In this document: piece by piece, positions 44,378 to 53,011 of the stretch
Layout of the letters: each line of letters starts with the position of its first letter
How positions within the stretch are numbered: the first letter of the stretch is position 1
Assembly: GCF_037911585.1 (NCBI RefSeq)
Contig: NZ_JBAJNS010000001.1
Coordinates: forward strand, 5,553,001 to 5,617,000
DNA: 64,000 nucleotides
From: Streptomyces sp. GSL17-111
GTDB lineage: Bacteria > Actinomycetota > Actinomycetes > Streptomycetales > Streptomycetaceae
Direction: 5' to 3'
The notes under the pieces: generated by a model
Told to the model about the DNA's origin: nothing
Database searches by the model: none
Seen by the model: the letters and a program-made list of their open reading frames with translations, nothing else
Program-made: the position numbers and the translations under genes

Positions 44378-45778
44378 ATGCGCCTCGGAGTGGGTTGGAA
44401 ACTGCACGGAGACGGGCGCAGCCCGGCACCGGGCGCCGTCGTACGGCCGGACGAGCGGCTGTCGTGGTGGCGAACCCTGGGGCTCGGCGCCCAGCACGTC
44501 GTGGCCATGTTCGGGGCGACGTTCGTCGCCCCCGTCCTCATGGGCCTGGACCCGAACCTCGCCGTCATGGTCTCGGGTGTGGCGACGATCTTCTTCCTGC
44601 TGGTCACCCGGGGCGCGGTCCCGAGCTACCTGGGCAGCAGCCTGTCGTTCGTCGGCGTGGCGGCGATCATCGCCGCCGAGGGCGGCACTCCCGCCACGCT
44701 GACCGGCGCGCTGCTGGTCGTCGGCGTGGTGCTGCTCGCCGCCGGGCTCGTCGTCCGGGCCCTGGGCGCGCGGGTCGTGCACGCCGTCCTGCCCCCGGTC
44801 GTGACCGGTGCCGTGGTGATGCTGATCGGTTTCAACCTCGCCCCCGTCGCGGCCGGGACGTACTGGCCGCAGGACCAGTGGACGGCCCTGGCCACCCTGC
44901 TGTTCACCGGGTTCGCCCTGGTCGCCCTGCGGGGCTTCTGGAGCCGCGTCGCCATCTTCCTCGGACTCGTCTTCGGGTACGTCCTGTCCTGGGGGCTGGA
45001 CCGCGTTCTCGGCCGCATCACCTCACCGACCGGCTCCGGCGAGATCACCGCGCACTGGCGACTGGACCTCTCCGCCGTGGGCCAGGCCGACTGGATCGGC
45101 CTGCCGACGCTGCACGCGCCGGGCTTCGAGCTCTCGGCCGTGCTCGTGGCGCTGCCCGTCGTCGTCGCGCTCATCGCGGAGAACGCCGGGCACGTCAAGG
45201 CCGTGGGGGAGATGACCGGCGACCCGCTGGACGACCGCATGGGCACCGCCATCGCCGCCGATGGCGCGGCCACCGTGCTGTCCACCTCGGTGGGCGGCCC
45301 GGCCACCACGACGTACGCCGAGAACATCGGCGTCATGGCCGCCTCGCGCGTCTACTCCACGGCCGCCTACTGGGCGGCGGCGGGCTTCGCGATCCTCTTC
45401 GGCTTCTGCCCCAAGTTCGGCGCCGTCGTCGCGGCCATCCCCGGCGGGGTCCTCGGGGGCATCACGGTCATCCTCTACGGAATGATCGGCCTGCTCGGGG
45501 CGAAGATATGGATCGAGAACGGTGTCGACCTCGGCAACCCCGTCAACCTCGTCCCGGTCGCGGCCGGCGTCATCGTGGGCATCGGGAACGTCACGCTGGA
45601 GTTCACCGATGCCTTCTCCCTCAGCGGCATCGCCCTCGGCACGCTGATCGTCCTCATCGGCTACCACGCCCTGCGTCGACTCGCCCCGCCCCATATGCGC
45701 GAGGGCGAAGCCCTCTTCGACGCGACGGCCCCCGGCGCCGCCGACACTCCGGGCGCGGGTCCCGTCACCCGCGCCTGA
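44378..45778 (+). CDS. NCS2-family uracil/xanthine permease
   Basis: The 466 residues make about 14 membrane spans. After LGLGAQHVVAMFGATFVAPVLMGLDP, typical of the UraA/PyrP family, come VPSYLGSSLSFVGV, PPVVTGAVVMLIGFNLAP, and the substrate helix IAENAGHVKAVGEMTGDPLDDRMGTAI with its Glu. STSVGGPATTTYAENIGVMAASRVYS is the second family signature. Uracil is the most likely cargo by resemblance. ATG 44378 follows GGTGGAG. The gene seems to be a single unit. Confidence 0.9.
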   Translation: MRLGVGWKLHGDGRSPAPGAVVRPDERLSWWRTLGLGAQHVVAMFGATFVAPVLMGLDPNLAVMVSGVATIFFLLVTRGAVPSYLGSSLSFVGVAAIIAAEGGTPATLTGALLVVGVVLLAAGLVVRALGARVVHAVLPPVVTGAVVMLIGFNLAPVAAGTYWPQDQWTALATLLFTGFALVALRGFWSRVAIFLGLVFGYVLSWGLDRVLGRITSPTGSGEITAHWRLDLSAVGQADWIGLPTLHAPGFELSAVLVALPVVVALIAENAGHVKAVGEMTGDPLDDRMGTAIAADGAATVLSTSVGGPATTTYAENIGVMAASRVYSTAAYWAAAGFAILFGFCPKFGAVVAAIPGGVLGGITVILYGMIGLLGAKIWIENGVDLGNPVNLVPVAAGVIVGIGNVTLEFTDAFSLSGIALGTLIVLIGYHALRRLAPPHMREGEALFDATAPGAADTPGAGPVTRA

Positions 45779-45871
45779 CGCGCGGGTCGGTGAGCGGCAT
45801 GGCGGTGGACGTCCAGGATCCGTGCGGGACGATCGGTGCCGTGGCAGGGTGCCGCAACGGGAGGTGGAACC

Positions 45872-46372
45872 GTGTGGCCACGGATGAACGGCATGCGGGC
45901 GCTGGAGCTCGGCACGACCGGTGAGATGCGGGAGCGGCTCAACGCTCTTGTCCTGGCCGGGAGAAAGACAGCCACCACCGGGCTGTTGGCTGAGTACGTC
46001 GAGGAGACGGAGGGCCTGGAGTTCGAGGGGGAGCGCCTGGCGCTTGCCGGGAACGAGGGAGACCGCGTCGCCACGGTCGAGATCACCGGCGTCGAGCTGG
46101 TTTCCTTCGGCGGTGTCACGTGGGAACACGCCGCCGCCGAAGGAGAGGGTGACCGATCGCTGGAGGAGTGGCGGACCGGACACCGGCGCTTCTGGGAAGG
46201 CATCGGCACTCCGGTGGATGAGGACACGCCGCTGGTGTGCCTGCGGTTCCGGCTCGTCAGTCGCGCGCGGGAGTGGTGTCCGCCGGGGCGGGGACGGGGG
46301 CGGTCTTCGGGGTGGTGGAGGCTGAGCGGAGGACGCCCGCGCCGAGGACCAGGCCGAACGCCAGCAGCGTGA
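45872..46372 (+). CDS. ASCH-domain protein
   Basis: The ASCH fold is a PUA-like RNA- or nucleotide-binding domain. The domain runs from about residue 5 to 130: ALELGTTGEMRERLNALVLAGRKTATTGLLAEY with the GxKxxT signature, then VATVEITGVELVSFGGVTWEHAAAEGEGD and EEWRTGHRRFWE, ending at PLVCLRFRLV. After that about 37 Arg/Gly/Pro-rich residues run on to a late stop and overlap the convergent MFS gene by 116 bp. The tail looks like antisense of that gene, so an original stop near 46260 may have been lost. GTG 45872 has GGGAGG at good distance. Confidence 0.8.
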   Translation: MWPRMNGMRALELGTTGEMRERLNALVLAGRKTATTGLLAEYVEETEGLEFEGERLALAGNEGDRVATVEITGVELVSFGGVTWEHAAAEGEGDRSLEEWRTGHRRFWEGIGTPVDEDTPLVCLRFRLVSRAREWCPPGRGRGRSSGWWRLSGGRPRRGPGRTPAA

Positions 46373-47522
46373 CCAGGCCGAACGAGACGGTCAGGGAGCT
46401 GACCTCCGCGACGGAGCCGATCGCGGAGGGCGCGATCAGGCCCGAGGTGTAGGTGATCGTCGCCACTCCGGCGATGGACTGGCTCGGGGCGGTGCCGCTG
46501 CGGGCCGCGGCGGCGAAGGCCAGCGGCACGACGACGGCGATGCCGAGCCCGAGCAGCGCGAAGCCGCCCATGGCCGCCACCGGTCCGGGGGCGGTGACGA
46601 CCAGGGCGCCGCCGAGCGTGGCCAGTACGCCGCCCACGCGCACGGTGCGCACCGGGCCGAAGCGCTCCACCACCGCGTCCCCGGCGAACCGCGCCACGGC
46701 CATCGTGCAGGCGAACGCCGTCGTGGACGCGGCGGCGACGCCCGCGGAGGTGCCGAGCACGTCCCGCAGGTAGACGGCGGACCAGTCCAGGCTGGCCGCC
46801 TCGGCGAAGACGGCGCAGAAGCCGACGGCGCCGATGACGAGCGCGGAGCGCGGCGGCAGGGTGAAGCGCGGCGGCGGGTGCTCGTCCGGGGCGCTGCGGA
46901 CGTCCAGCACGCCCTGGCAGGCCAGCGTGCCGAGCACCGTGAGCACGACGGCCGCCAGGCCGAGGTGCACCCGGGCGTCCGTGCCGGCGGTGGCCGCCAG
47001 GGTGCCCGCCGCCGAGCCGAGCAGGGCGCCCGCGCTCCACATGCCGTGCAGGCCGGACATGACCGACCGGCCAAGGCGCCGCTCGACCTCCACGCCGAGC
47101 GCGTTCATGGCCACGTCCGACATGCCGGCCGTCGCGCCGTAGCAGAAGAGCGCGGCGCACAGCGTGAGGAGGCCGGGGGAGAGGGCCGGGAGGACGAGGG
47201 AGGCCGTCCACAGGGCCAGTAGGCCGCGCAGCGCGTTCCGGGCCCCGAAACGGTGGCTGATCCGCCCGGCCAGGGGCATCGCGACCGACGCCCCGATCGC
47301 GGGGAAGGCGAGGGCGAGGCCGAGCTGGCCGGCGGTGAGGCCCGCGTGGTCCTGGATCCACGGCACGCGCGTGGCGAAGCTGCCGGTCACCGCGCCGTGC
47401 ACGGCGAAGACGGCGGCCACGGCCCAGCGCGCCCGGCGCAGCCGGTCATCCTTGACGCCGTCGCCTCGCGGGCCGACATTCCCGGGCTCGTTCACCGGGT
47501 CCGCTCCGTTCACTCCAGCCAT
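46257..47522 (-). CDS. MFS transporter
   Basis: The 421 residues form about 12 membrane helices of the major facilitator fold. AVFAVHGAVTGSFATRVPWIQDHAGLTAGQLGLAL begins it, and GRISHRFGARNAL is the loop 2-3 motif. The middle cytoplasmic loop is VRSAPDEHPPPRF, and the last helix is followed by an Ala/Pro/Thr tail. It resembles the Ydej-/FucP-like sugar or drug group, but the substrate is unknown. It is convergent with the ASCH gene and lies 106 bp downstream of the chitinase gene on the same strand, with no clear hairpin between. Confidence 0.85.
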   Translation of the reverse strand: MAGVNGADPVNEPGNVGPRGDGVKDDRLRRARWAVAAVFAVHGAVTGSFATRVPWIQDHAGLTAGQLGLALAFPAIGASVAMPLAGRISHRFGARNALRGLLALWTASLVLPALSPGLLTLCAALFCYGATAGMSDVAMNALGVEVERRLGRSVMSGLHGMWSAGALLGSAAGTLAATAGTDARVHLGLAAVVLTVLGTLACQGVLDVRSAPDEHPPPRFTLPPRSALVIGAVGFCAVFAEAASLDWSAVYLRDVLGTSAGVAAASTTAFACTMAVARFAGDAVVERFGPVRTVRVGGVLATLGGALVVTAPGPVAAMGGFALLGLGIAVVVPLAFAAAARSGTAPSQSIAGVATITYTSGLIAPSAIGSVAEVSSLTVSFGLVTLLAFGLVLGAGVLRSASTTPKTAPVPAPADTTPARD

Positions 47523-47628
47523 GGGCGACAGCCTTCCGGACGGAGCGGCCGCACGTCGAACCCATGGCGCGGTCCGGTGGCGCGCGACCCTACGTCACGC
47601 GGCACCGGACCGCTGTCAGGAAGGGGTG

Positions 47629-49971
47629 TCAGCAGGTGCCCAGGTCCTCCCAGACGCCCCACTGGCCGGTGGTGCCGGGCTCGTCGCCCTGCGTCCACCA
47701 CTTGGCCCGCCAGGTGTGGCCGTCGTGCGAGACGGTGTCGCCGCCGCCGTAGACGTCGCCGGACGCCCACGCCGGAGCGGTGCACTCCCCGCCACCGCCG
47801 CCGTTGTCGCCGCCACCGTCACCGCCGCCGTCGCCACCGCCCGTGCCGCCGCCCGGGTTTCCGGGCGTGGTGCCGCGGGCCAGGTCGCCGGGGATGGCGT
47901 AGTCGGTGCCGTCGACGGTGACCGTCCAGTTGGACGGCGTCGACACGGGCAGGTAGTAGACGAAGTCGACCGTCACGGTCGCCCCCGGCGCCACGGACTG
48001 CCAGCCCGGCAGCTTGAGCGAGACACGGTGGTACTCGCCGTCGAGGCCGCCCACGTTGCCGTTCCGGGTGTGGTCGCTGCTCACGATGGACGTGCCGAAG
48101 CCGGACTGGTCCTTGGCGTTGCCGGGCGCGGAGGTCGCGTAGTCGAACTGGAACTCCGTGCCGCCCGGCAGGGTGACGTCGGAGTTGTTCGTGATCCGCA
48201 TCTTGGGGCTGATCGGGTAGTTGGAGTCACCGAGCGGGAAGTCCGTGAAGGCGACGTCCACGTCGATCGTCTCCGTCGGCATGTCCGTGGTGGCGCGCTC
48301 GGCGCCGTACGGGGTGGCCGACTTGAAGGCGTCGTACATGATCGTGGTGAGCGTGTCGCCGGTCTCGTACTGGCCCTTGGCGTCGTTCCAGTCGTAGTCG
48401 CCGGCCAGCTCCCACATCATGGTGCCGCCGATGCCCTGGTCCACGACGTACTGCGCCTTGGCCCGCACGGACTCCTCGTCCTCGGTGGCGAGGAAGACCC
48501 GCTTCTGCTCGTTCCACAGCCAGGGGGACTCCATCGTGTCGCTGTACTTGCGCGCGTAGGAGCCCGTCAGGCTGAAGTCGGCGGGGAAGCCGTACTGGGT
48601 GACGTAGTCGCCGACGATGCCCTCTTCGAGGTTCTTGGCGTGCCACATCGGGTTGGAGCCGGCGGGCGACTCGACGCCCTCGGTGTCCAGGTCGTGCCAC
48701 AGGTTGTCGATGCCCGAGGCGCCGTCACCGCACTTGGTGAGCCCGGAGCCGGCCGGGCAGTCCGAGCTGGGCGCCTTGCCCCACAGCCCGTCGGTGCCGC
48801 CGGTGACGTTCTTCCAGCCCCGTGTGTAGTAGGGCAGACCGATGTTGATGCGCCCCGCGGGCATGGACCCGCGGAAGTAGTGGTACGCCCAGTCGGTGTT
48901 GAGGTACCCGATGCCGCCGTACTGACCGGTGGTGTAGACACCGGCCGCCGCCAGCTCCGCGTCCTTGCCGTCGTCGTACAGGGCGGCGTTCGGGCCCACG
49001 TACTCGTTCCAGGCGCCGTGCAGGTCGTAGGACATGATGTTGACGTAGTCCAGGTACTTCGCCGTCTGGTACGTCTCCATGCCGCGCAGCAGGTAGCCGG
49101 AGGAGGGCGCGGCCACGGTGAGGAGGTAGTGCTTGCCGTCCGCCGCGCCGGCCCGGTCGAGTTCCTCGCGCAGCGTCTTCATCAGGGCCGCGTACCCGGC
49201 GTTGAGCCCGGCGCGGCGCGGGTTGGCGATCGACCAGTCCAGCGGGTTGCCGGCGTCCTTCATCGACGTGGCGTACTCGTAGTCGATGTCCACGCCGTTG
49301 AAGCCGTACTCGCGGATGAAGGAGACCGCGGACTCGGCGAAGGTGTCGATGCCCGCCTGGTTGACGGAGCCGTCGGCGTTGGTGGCCATCGAGTAGAAGC
49401 CGCCGGAGTCGACGCGTTCGCCGTCGGGGCCGAAGTAGCCGCCGGTCTCGGCCCAGCCGCCCACCGACACCAGCGTCTTGACCTGCGGGTGCTGCTTCTT
49501 GAACTTGTTGAGCTGGTTGAAGTGTCCCTGGTAGGGGAAGTCGGGGTCCATCTCGGCGCCGTCGACGTCCGGCCAGGTCATGCCCGTCGCGGGGTTCTCC
49601 GGGCCGTCGGGGCCCACCGACAGCTCGTTGTTCCCGTCGACGTGCGCGAAGGCGTAGTTGAGGTGGGTGACCTTGTCCCACGGGATGTCGTCGGCGAGGT
49701 AGGCGTCGCGGCCGTTCTCGCCGGTGCGCCAGCTGGTGAAGTAGCCGATGACGCGCCGCTGGTGGTCGGCGCCCATCTTCTCGCGTCCGGCGCTGTCGTA
49801 GACGGTGCAGTAGGGGACGTCCACACCCGGCGTGGTGTAGAGGCCGTCCGGTCGGCAGGAATCCTGGTCCTCGGCCTGAGCGGGGGTCGCGGAGAGTGTC
49901 CCGAACAACAGCCCGGCGACCGCCGTGGCGGCGGCCGCGAGTGTCGCTCTCGCGCGGGTTCTGGGCAACAC
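47629..49971 (-). CDS. Secreted chitinase, family GH18, with chitin-binding module
   Basis: This exported enzyme hydrolyses chitin. The 780 residues start with a Sec signal peptide (MLPRTRARATLAAAATAVAGLL, cut after AQA at about 33). The GH18 domain has LVSVGGWAE and the DxxDxDxE motif VDIDYE with catalytic Glu232. An immunoglobulin-like substrate domain (IDVDVAFTDFPLG to YYLPVSTPSNW) follows, then a Gly/Asp linker. A C-terminal CBM5/12 domain (CTAPAWASGDVY... AKWWTQGDEPG) binds chitin. GTG 49971 follows GGAGGA; an upstream extension would spoil the signal peptide. The promoter has two DasR-like boxes, so N-acetylglucosamine control is likely. Confidence 0.96.
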   Translation of the reverse strand: MLPRTRARATLAAAATAVAGLLFGTLSATPAQAEDQDSCRPDGLYTTPGVDVPYCTVYDSAGREKMGADHQRRVIGYFTSWRTGENGRDAYLADDIPWDKVTHLNYAFAHVDGNNELSVGPDGPENPATGMTWPDVDGAEMDPDFPYQGHFNQLNKFKKQHPQVKTLVSVGGWAETGGYFGPDGERVDSGGFYSMATNADGSVNQAGIDTFAESAVSFIREYGFNGVDIDYEYATSMKDAGNPLDWSIANPRRAGLNAGYAALMKTLREELDRAGAADGKHYLLTVAAPSSGYLLRGMETYQTAKYLDYVNIMSYDLHGAWNEYVGPNAALYDDGKDAELAAAGVYTTGQYGGIGYLNTDWAYHYFRGSMPAGRINIGLPYYTRGWKNVTGGTDGLWGKAPSSDCPAGSGLTKCGDGASGIDNLWHDLDTEGVESPAGSNPMWHAKNLEEGIVGDYVTQYGFPADFSLTGSYARKYSDTMESPWLWNEQKRVFLATEDEESVRAKAQYVVDQGIGGTMMWELAGDYDWNDAKGQYETGDTLTTIMYDAFKSATPYGAERATTDMPTETIDVDVAFTDFPLGDSNYPISPKMRITNNSDVTLPGGTEFQFDYATSAPGNAKDQSGFGTSIVSSDHTRNGNVGGLDGEYHRVSLKLPGWQSVAPGATVTVDFVYYLPVSTPSNWTVTVDGTDYAIPGDLARGTTPGNPGGGTGGGDGGGDGGGDNGGGGGECTAPAWASGDVYGGGDTVSHDGHTWRAKWWTQGDEPGTTGQWGVWEDLGTC

Positions 49972-50073
49972 GGTGTGTCCTCCTGGTGAGGGCAGGCGGA
50001 TGGGAGGCGGGGGGTGGGTGGTGCCTGGCCCGGGGCGTGCGCACACCCCGGACCGCTCCTCGGAGGTGCCGCA

Positions 50074-50102
50074 AACGTAAGAGGACTAGACCAGTGCGTC
50101 AA
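50074..50102 (-). promoter_or_regulatory. Chitinase promoter
   Basis: On the minus strand TTGACG (50097-50102) and TACGTT (50074-50079) are separated by exactly 17 bp. The start of transcription would fall near 50067. Confidence 0.65.
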
Positions 50103-50117
50103 TAGGTCTGTACCAAT
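50080..50117 (-). promoter_or_regulatory. Two DasR-like (dre) boxes at the chitinase promoter
   Basis: ACTGGTCTAGTCCTCT (50080-50095, minus) matches 14 of 16 positions of the DasR consensus ACTGGTCTAGACCACT and fills the spacer between -35 and -10. ATTGGTACAGACCTAT (50102-50117) matches 11 of 16, just upstream of -35. Their starts are 22 bp apart. Such direct repeats are known at Streptomyces chitinase promoters. Confidence 0.7.
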
Positions 50118-50253
50118 CAGTGAAATCTGCGCCGCGCCGGGCCCGTTGGGGCGAGTGAGGCCCGTCCGCGCGCCGCTGTGAGTCACTCCACAGCGGGCGA
50201 CGAGTCTGCCGCGAGGCGATGCGTGGCAGACTGGACGCGTACACGTGACGTCA

Positions 50254-50380
50254 GCGCACTCCGGGGTCGGTGCAATTCCGAACCGGCGGTTACAGTCCGC
50301 GACCCGTCCGCCGCCAGCGGCCGGTTGACCAGGTGAAATTCCTGGACCGACGGTGAAAGTCCGGATGGGAGGCAGTGCGC
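50254..50380 (+). ncRNA. FMN riboswitch (RFN element)
   Basis: The conserved core is complete: GGGGTCGGTGCAATTCCGAACCGGCGGTTACAGTCC in pieces between 50263 and 50298, then GACCAGGTGAAATTCCTGGACCGACGGTGAAAGTCCGGATGGGAGG to 50372. The closing stem P1 pairs GCGCACT (50254-50260) with AGTGCGC (50374-50380). FMN binding should lower expression of the rib operon. A following hairpin (ACCCGC 50414-50419 with GCGGGT 50440-50445, plus inner C5/G5) may be the expression platform. ribD starts at 50526. Confidence 0.95.
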
Positions 50381-50525
50381 GGCGGGCAGAGGTGCAGCGG
50401 GTCGCCGCGTCGTACCCGCCCCCGTGAAGGGGGTGGCGTGCGGGTGTCGGGCATCCGCCGCACCGGTCGTCCGTCCGTTTCTCCCACGCCCCGGAGTCCG
50501 CGCCCGCAGAGGCAGGAGAGACCCG

Positions 50526-51713
50526 GTGGCCACCGCAGCAGCCGCGCGCCGCGAGCGCGACGCGATGCACCGCGCGATCGACCTCTCCCGCCGTGGGCTC
50601 GGTGCCACCAGCCCGAACCCCGTCGTCGGCTGCGTCGTCCTGGACGCCGCCGGGCGCACCGTCGGGGAGGGCTGGCACAAGCGGGCCGGCGGCCCGCACG
50701 CCGAGGTCCACGCCCTGGCCGAGGCGGGCGACGACGCGCGCGGTGGCACCGCCGTGGTCACCCTGGAACCGTGCGACCACACCGGCCGCACGGGCCCGTG
50801 CGCCCAGGCGCTCCTGCGCGCCGGCGTCGCCCGCGTCGTCTACGCGGTCGCCGACCCGAACCCCGTGGCAAGCGGCGGCGGCGCCACACTGACCGCCGCC
50901 GGTGTCGAGGTCAGCGGCGGGCTGCTGGCCGACGCCGCCGCGGACGTCAACACCGCCTGGCTCACCTCTGTGCGCCTCGGCCGCCCCCTCGTGCACTGGA
51001 AGTACGCCGCCACGCTCGACGGCCGCATCGCCGCCGCCGACGGCACCAGCCGCTGGATCACCTCCGCCGAGGCGCGGGCCGACGTGCACCGGCTGCGCGC
51101 CGAGTCCGACGCCGTGCTCGTCGGCTCCGGCACGGCCGCCACCGACGACCCCCACCTCGCGGTGCGCGGCGTCCCCGGCGCCGTCCAGCCGCTGCGCGTC
51201 GTCGTGGACACCGAGGCACGCGCCGTGCGCCCCGGCGCCCGCGTGCTCGACGCCGCCGCCCCCACACTCGTCGCCGTCGCCCCGGACGCCGACGCGACCG
51301 CGCTGGATCCGCACACCGAGATCCTGCGGCTGCCGCGCGCCCGGGACGGCCGGGGGCTGGACCCGGCCGCCCTCCTGGCGGCCCTGCACGCCCGTGACGT
51401 CCGCTCCGTCCTGCTGGAGGGCGGCGCCACCCTGGCCGGCGCCTTCGTCGCCGCCGGCCTCCTCGACCGGGTGACCGGCTACCTCGCTCCCGCGCTGCTC
51501 GGCGCGGGCCCGCAGGCGCTGTCCGACGCGGGAATCACGACGATCGCGCGGGCGCTGAGGCTGACGGTGACCGACACCGCCCGGCTCGGTCCCGACCTGC
51601 GCGTGACCGCCGCCGTCACCCGGACGGAGCAGTCCGCCGCCCCCGCCGCACCCGTCACCACCACCGAGGCCCCACCCGCCACCGCCACCGCACGCCGCAC
51701 CGAGGAGCGCTGA
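50526..51713 (+). CDS. ribD: Bifunctional riboflavin biosynthesis protein RibD (deaminase/reductase)
   Basis: RibD deaminates and then reduces the pyrimidine intermediate made from GTP. Of 395 residues the N-terminal half is a zinc deaminase with PHAEVHALAEAG and EPCDHTGRTGPC; the C-terminal half is the NADPH reductase (HWKYAATLDGRIAAADGTSRWIT, SVLLEGGATLAGAFVAAGLLD). The last 40 residues are a Thr/Ala/Pro tail. GTG 50526 has AGGAGA six bases upstream; a longer frame back to 50424 lies in the riboswitch expression region. ribE follows with no gap. Confidence 0.95.
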   Translation: MATAAAARRERDAMHRAIDLSRRGLGATSPNPVVGCVVLDAAGRTVGEGWHKRAGGPHAEVHALAEAGDDARGGTAVVTLEPCDHTGRTGPCAQALLRAGVARVVYAVADPNPVASGGGATLTAAGVEVSGGLLADAAADVNTAWLTSVRLGRPLVHWKYAATLDGRIAAADGTSRWITSAEARADVHRLRAESDAVLVGSGTAATDDPHLAVRGVPGAVQPLRVVVDTEARAVRPGARVLDAAAPTLVAVAPDADATALDPHTEILRLPRARDGRGLDPAALLAALHARDVRSVLLEGGATLAGAFVAAGLLDRVTGYLAPALLGAGPQALSDAGITTIARALRLTVTDTARLGPDLRVTAAVTRTEQSAAPAAPVTTTEAPPATATARRTEER

Positions 51714-52334
51714 GTGTTCACCGGAATCGTCGAAGAACTGGGCGAGGTCACCGCCATCGAGCACCTGGGCGACTCCTCCCGGCTCACCCTGCGCGGACCG
51801 CTCGTCACCAAGGACGCCGCCCACGGGGACTCGATCGCCGTCAACGGCGTGTGCCTGACCGTGGTCACCGTCGTCGACGGCGAGTTCACCGCCGACGTCA
51901 TGGCCGAGACCCTGCGGCGCTCCGGCCTCGGAGCACTGGACGTCGGCTCCCGGGTCAACCTGGAGCGGCCGATGGCCCTGGGCGGCCGACTCGGCGGCCA
52001 CCTCGTCCAGGGCCACGTCGACGGCACCGGCACCATCGCCGCCCGCACCCCCGGCGAGCACTGGGAACTCGTGCGCGTCACCCTGCCGGCACCGCTCGCG
52101 CGCTACGTCGTGGACAAGGGCTCGATCACGGTGGACGGCGTCAGCCTCACCGTCGTCGAGGCCGGGGCCGACTGGTTCACCATCAGCCTCATCCCCACCA
52201 CGCTCGACCTCACCACGCTCGGGCTCAAGCAGCCCGGCGAGCCGGTGAACCTGGAGGTCGACGTCCTGGCCAAGTACGTCGAGCGGCTGCTGGCCGCCGG
52301 CGGGGGCCCGGCCGGGGCGGGGGAGCCGCGGTGA
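51714..52334 (+). CDS. ribE: Riboflavin synthase alpha chain
   Basis: The enzyme dismutates two lumazines to riboflavin. The 206 residues form two related barrel domains, each with a lumazine-binding segment. The first begins FTGIVEELGEVTAIEH with GDSIAVNGVCLTV; the second has GGHLVQGHVDGTGTI and GSITVDGVSLTVVEAG. It starts with GTG directly after the ribD stop and overlaps ribM by the GTGA arrangement. Confidence 0.96.
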   Translation: MFTGIVEELGEVTAIEHLGDSSRLTLRGPLVTKDAAHGDSIAVNGVCLTVVTVVDGEFTADVMAETLRRSGLGALDVGSRVNLERPMALGGRLGGHLVQGHVDGTGTIAARTPGEHWELVRVTLPAPLARYVVDKGSITVDGVSLTVVEAGADWFTISLIPTTLDLTTLGLKQPGEPVNLEVDVLAKYVERLLAAGGGPAGAGEPR

Positions 52335-53011
52335 GCCTCACCGGTGTGCTCGGCGCCCTCGACGACACGGCCTTCACCGTCCTCGGCCAGGACGTCATCT
52401 GGTCCGACATGACCGGCAACGTCCTCGGGCTGACCGCCCTCGCCCTCGGCTGGCGGCGCTCCGTGTGGAGCTGGCCCGTGCAGGTGCTCTCCGGCGTCGT
52501 GCTCGTCGCGGCCTACCTCTCGGCCTCCCTGGCCGGGGGCGTCGGCAAGCAGATGCTGGTCGTCGTGGTGGGCCTGTGGGGGTGGCAGCAGTGGCGGGAC
52601 GGCCGACGGGAGGCGGCGGACGGTCACATCGCCGTCCGCTTCGCCACGGGCCGCGAGCGCCTGCTGCTCCTCGCCGGAACGGCGCTGGGCACCGCCGCCG
52701 TCGGCGCGCTGTTCTCGGCCGTGCCCGAACTGTCCTGGAACCCCTGGCCGGACGCCTACATCTTCGTCGGCACCCTCGCCGCCATGGTCGCCCAGGCACG
52801 CGGACTGGTCGAGTTCTGGTTCGCCTGGCTGCTGGTCGACATCGTCGGCGTGCCGCTCGCCTTCGCCAGCGGCCTCGCCTTCTCCGGCTTCGTCTACCTC
52901 GTCTATCTCGTCCTGGTCCTGTGGGGACTGCGCGCCTGGTGGCTGCGTTCCCGCGACCAGACCGCGTCGGCCGCCCGGGCGGCGCGGGCAACGGAAGGAG
53001 TGGCCGTATGA
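52331..53011 (+). CDS. ribM: PnuC-family riboflavin transporter RibM
   Basis: The 226 residues give about 7 membrane helices of the PnuC fold, with WSDMTGNVLGLTALALGWRR, VVVVGLWGWQQWRDGRRE and YIFVGTLAAMVAQARGLVEFWFAWLLVDIVGVPLAF. PnuC itself carries nicotinamide riboside, but members placed in rib operons after an FMN riboswitch (RibM of S. davawensis and Corynebacterium) carry riboflavin. The start and stop overlaps with ribE and ribBA put it firmly in this operon, so riboflavin import is the better call. Confidence 0.88.
   Translation: MSLTGVLGALDDTAFTVLGQDVIWSDMTGNVLGLTALALGWRRSVWSWPVQVLSGVVLVAAYLSASLAGGVGKQMLVVVVGLWGWQQWRDGRREAADGHIAVRFATGRERLLLLAGTALGTAAVGALFSAVPELSWNPWPDAYIFVGTLAAMVAQARGLVEFWFAWLLVDIVGVPLAFASGLAFSGFVYLVYLVLVLWGLRAWWLRSRDQTASAARAARATEGVAV

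Larger units (their letters stand above)
49972..50253. other. Divergent region between the chitinase gene and the riboflavin riboswitch
   Basis: The minus side holds the chitinase leader (about 95 nt), promoter and two dre-like boxes. The plus side has two inverted repeats: GCTGTG/CACAGC (50175-50180, 50189-50194) and AGTCTGCC/GGCAGACT (50203-50210, 50225-50232). They could be the site of a regulator of the rib operon. TACACG at 50240-50245 is a poor -10 candidate for that operon. Confidence 0.5.
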
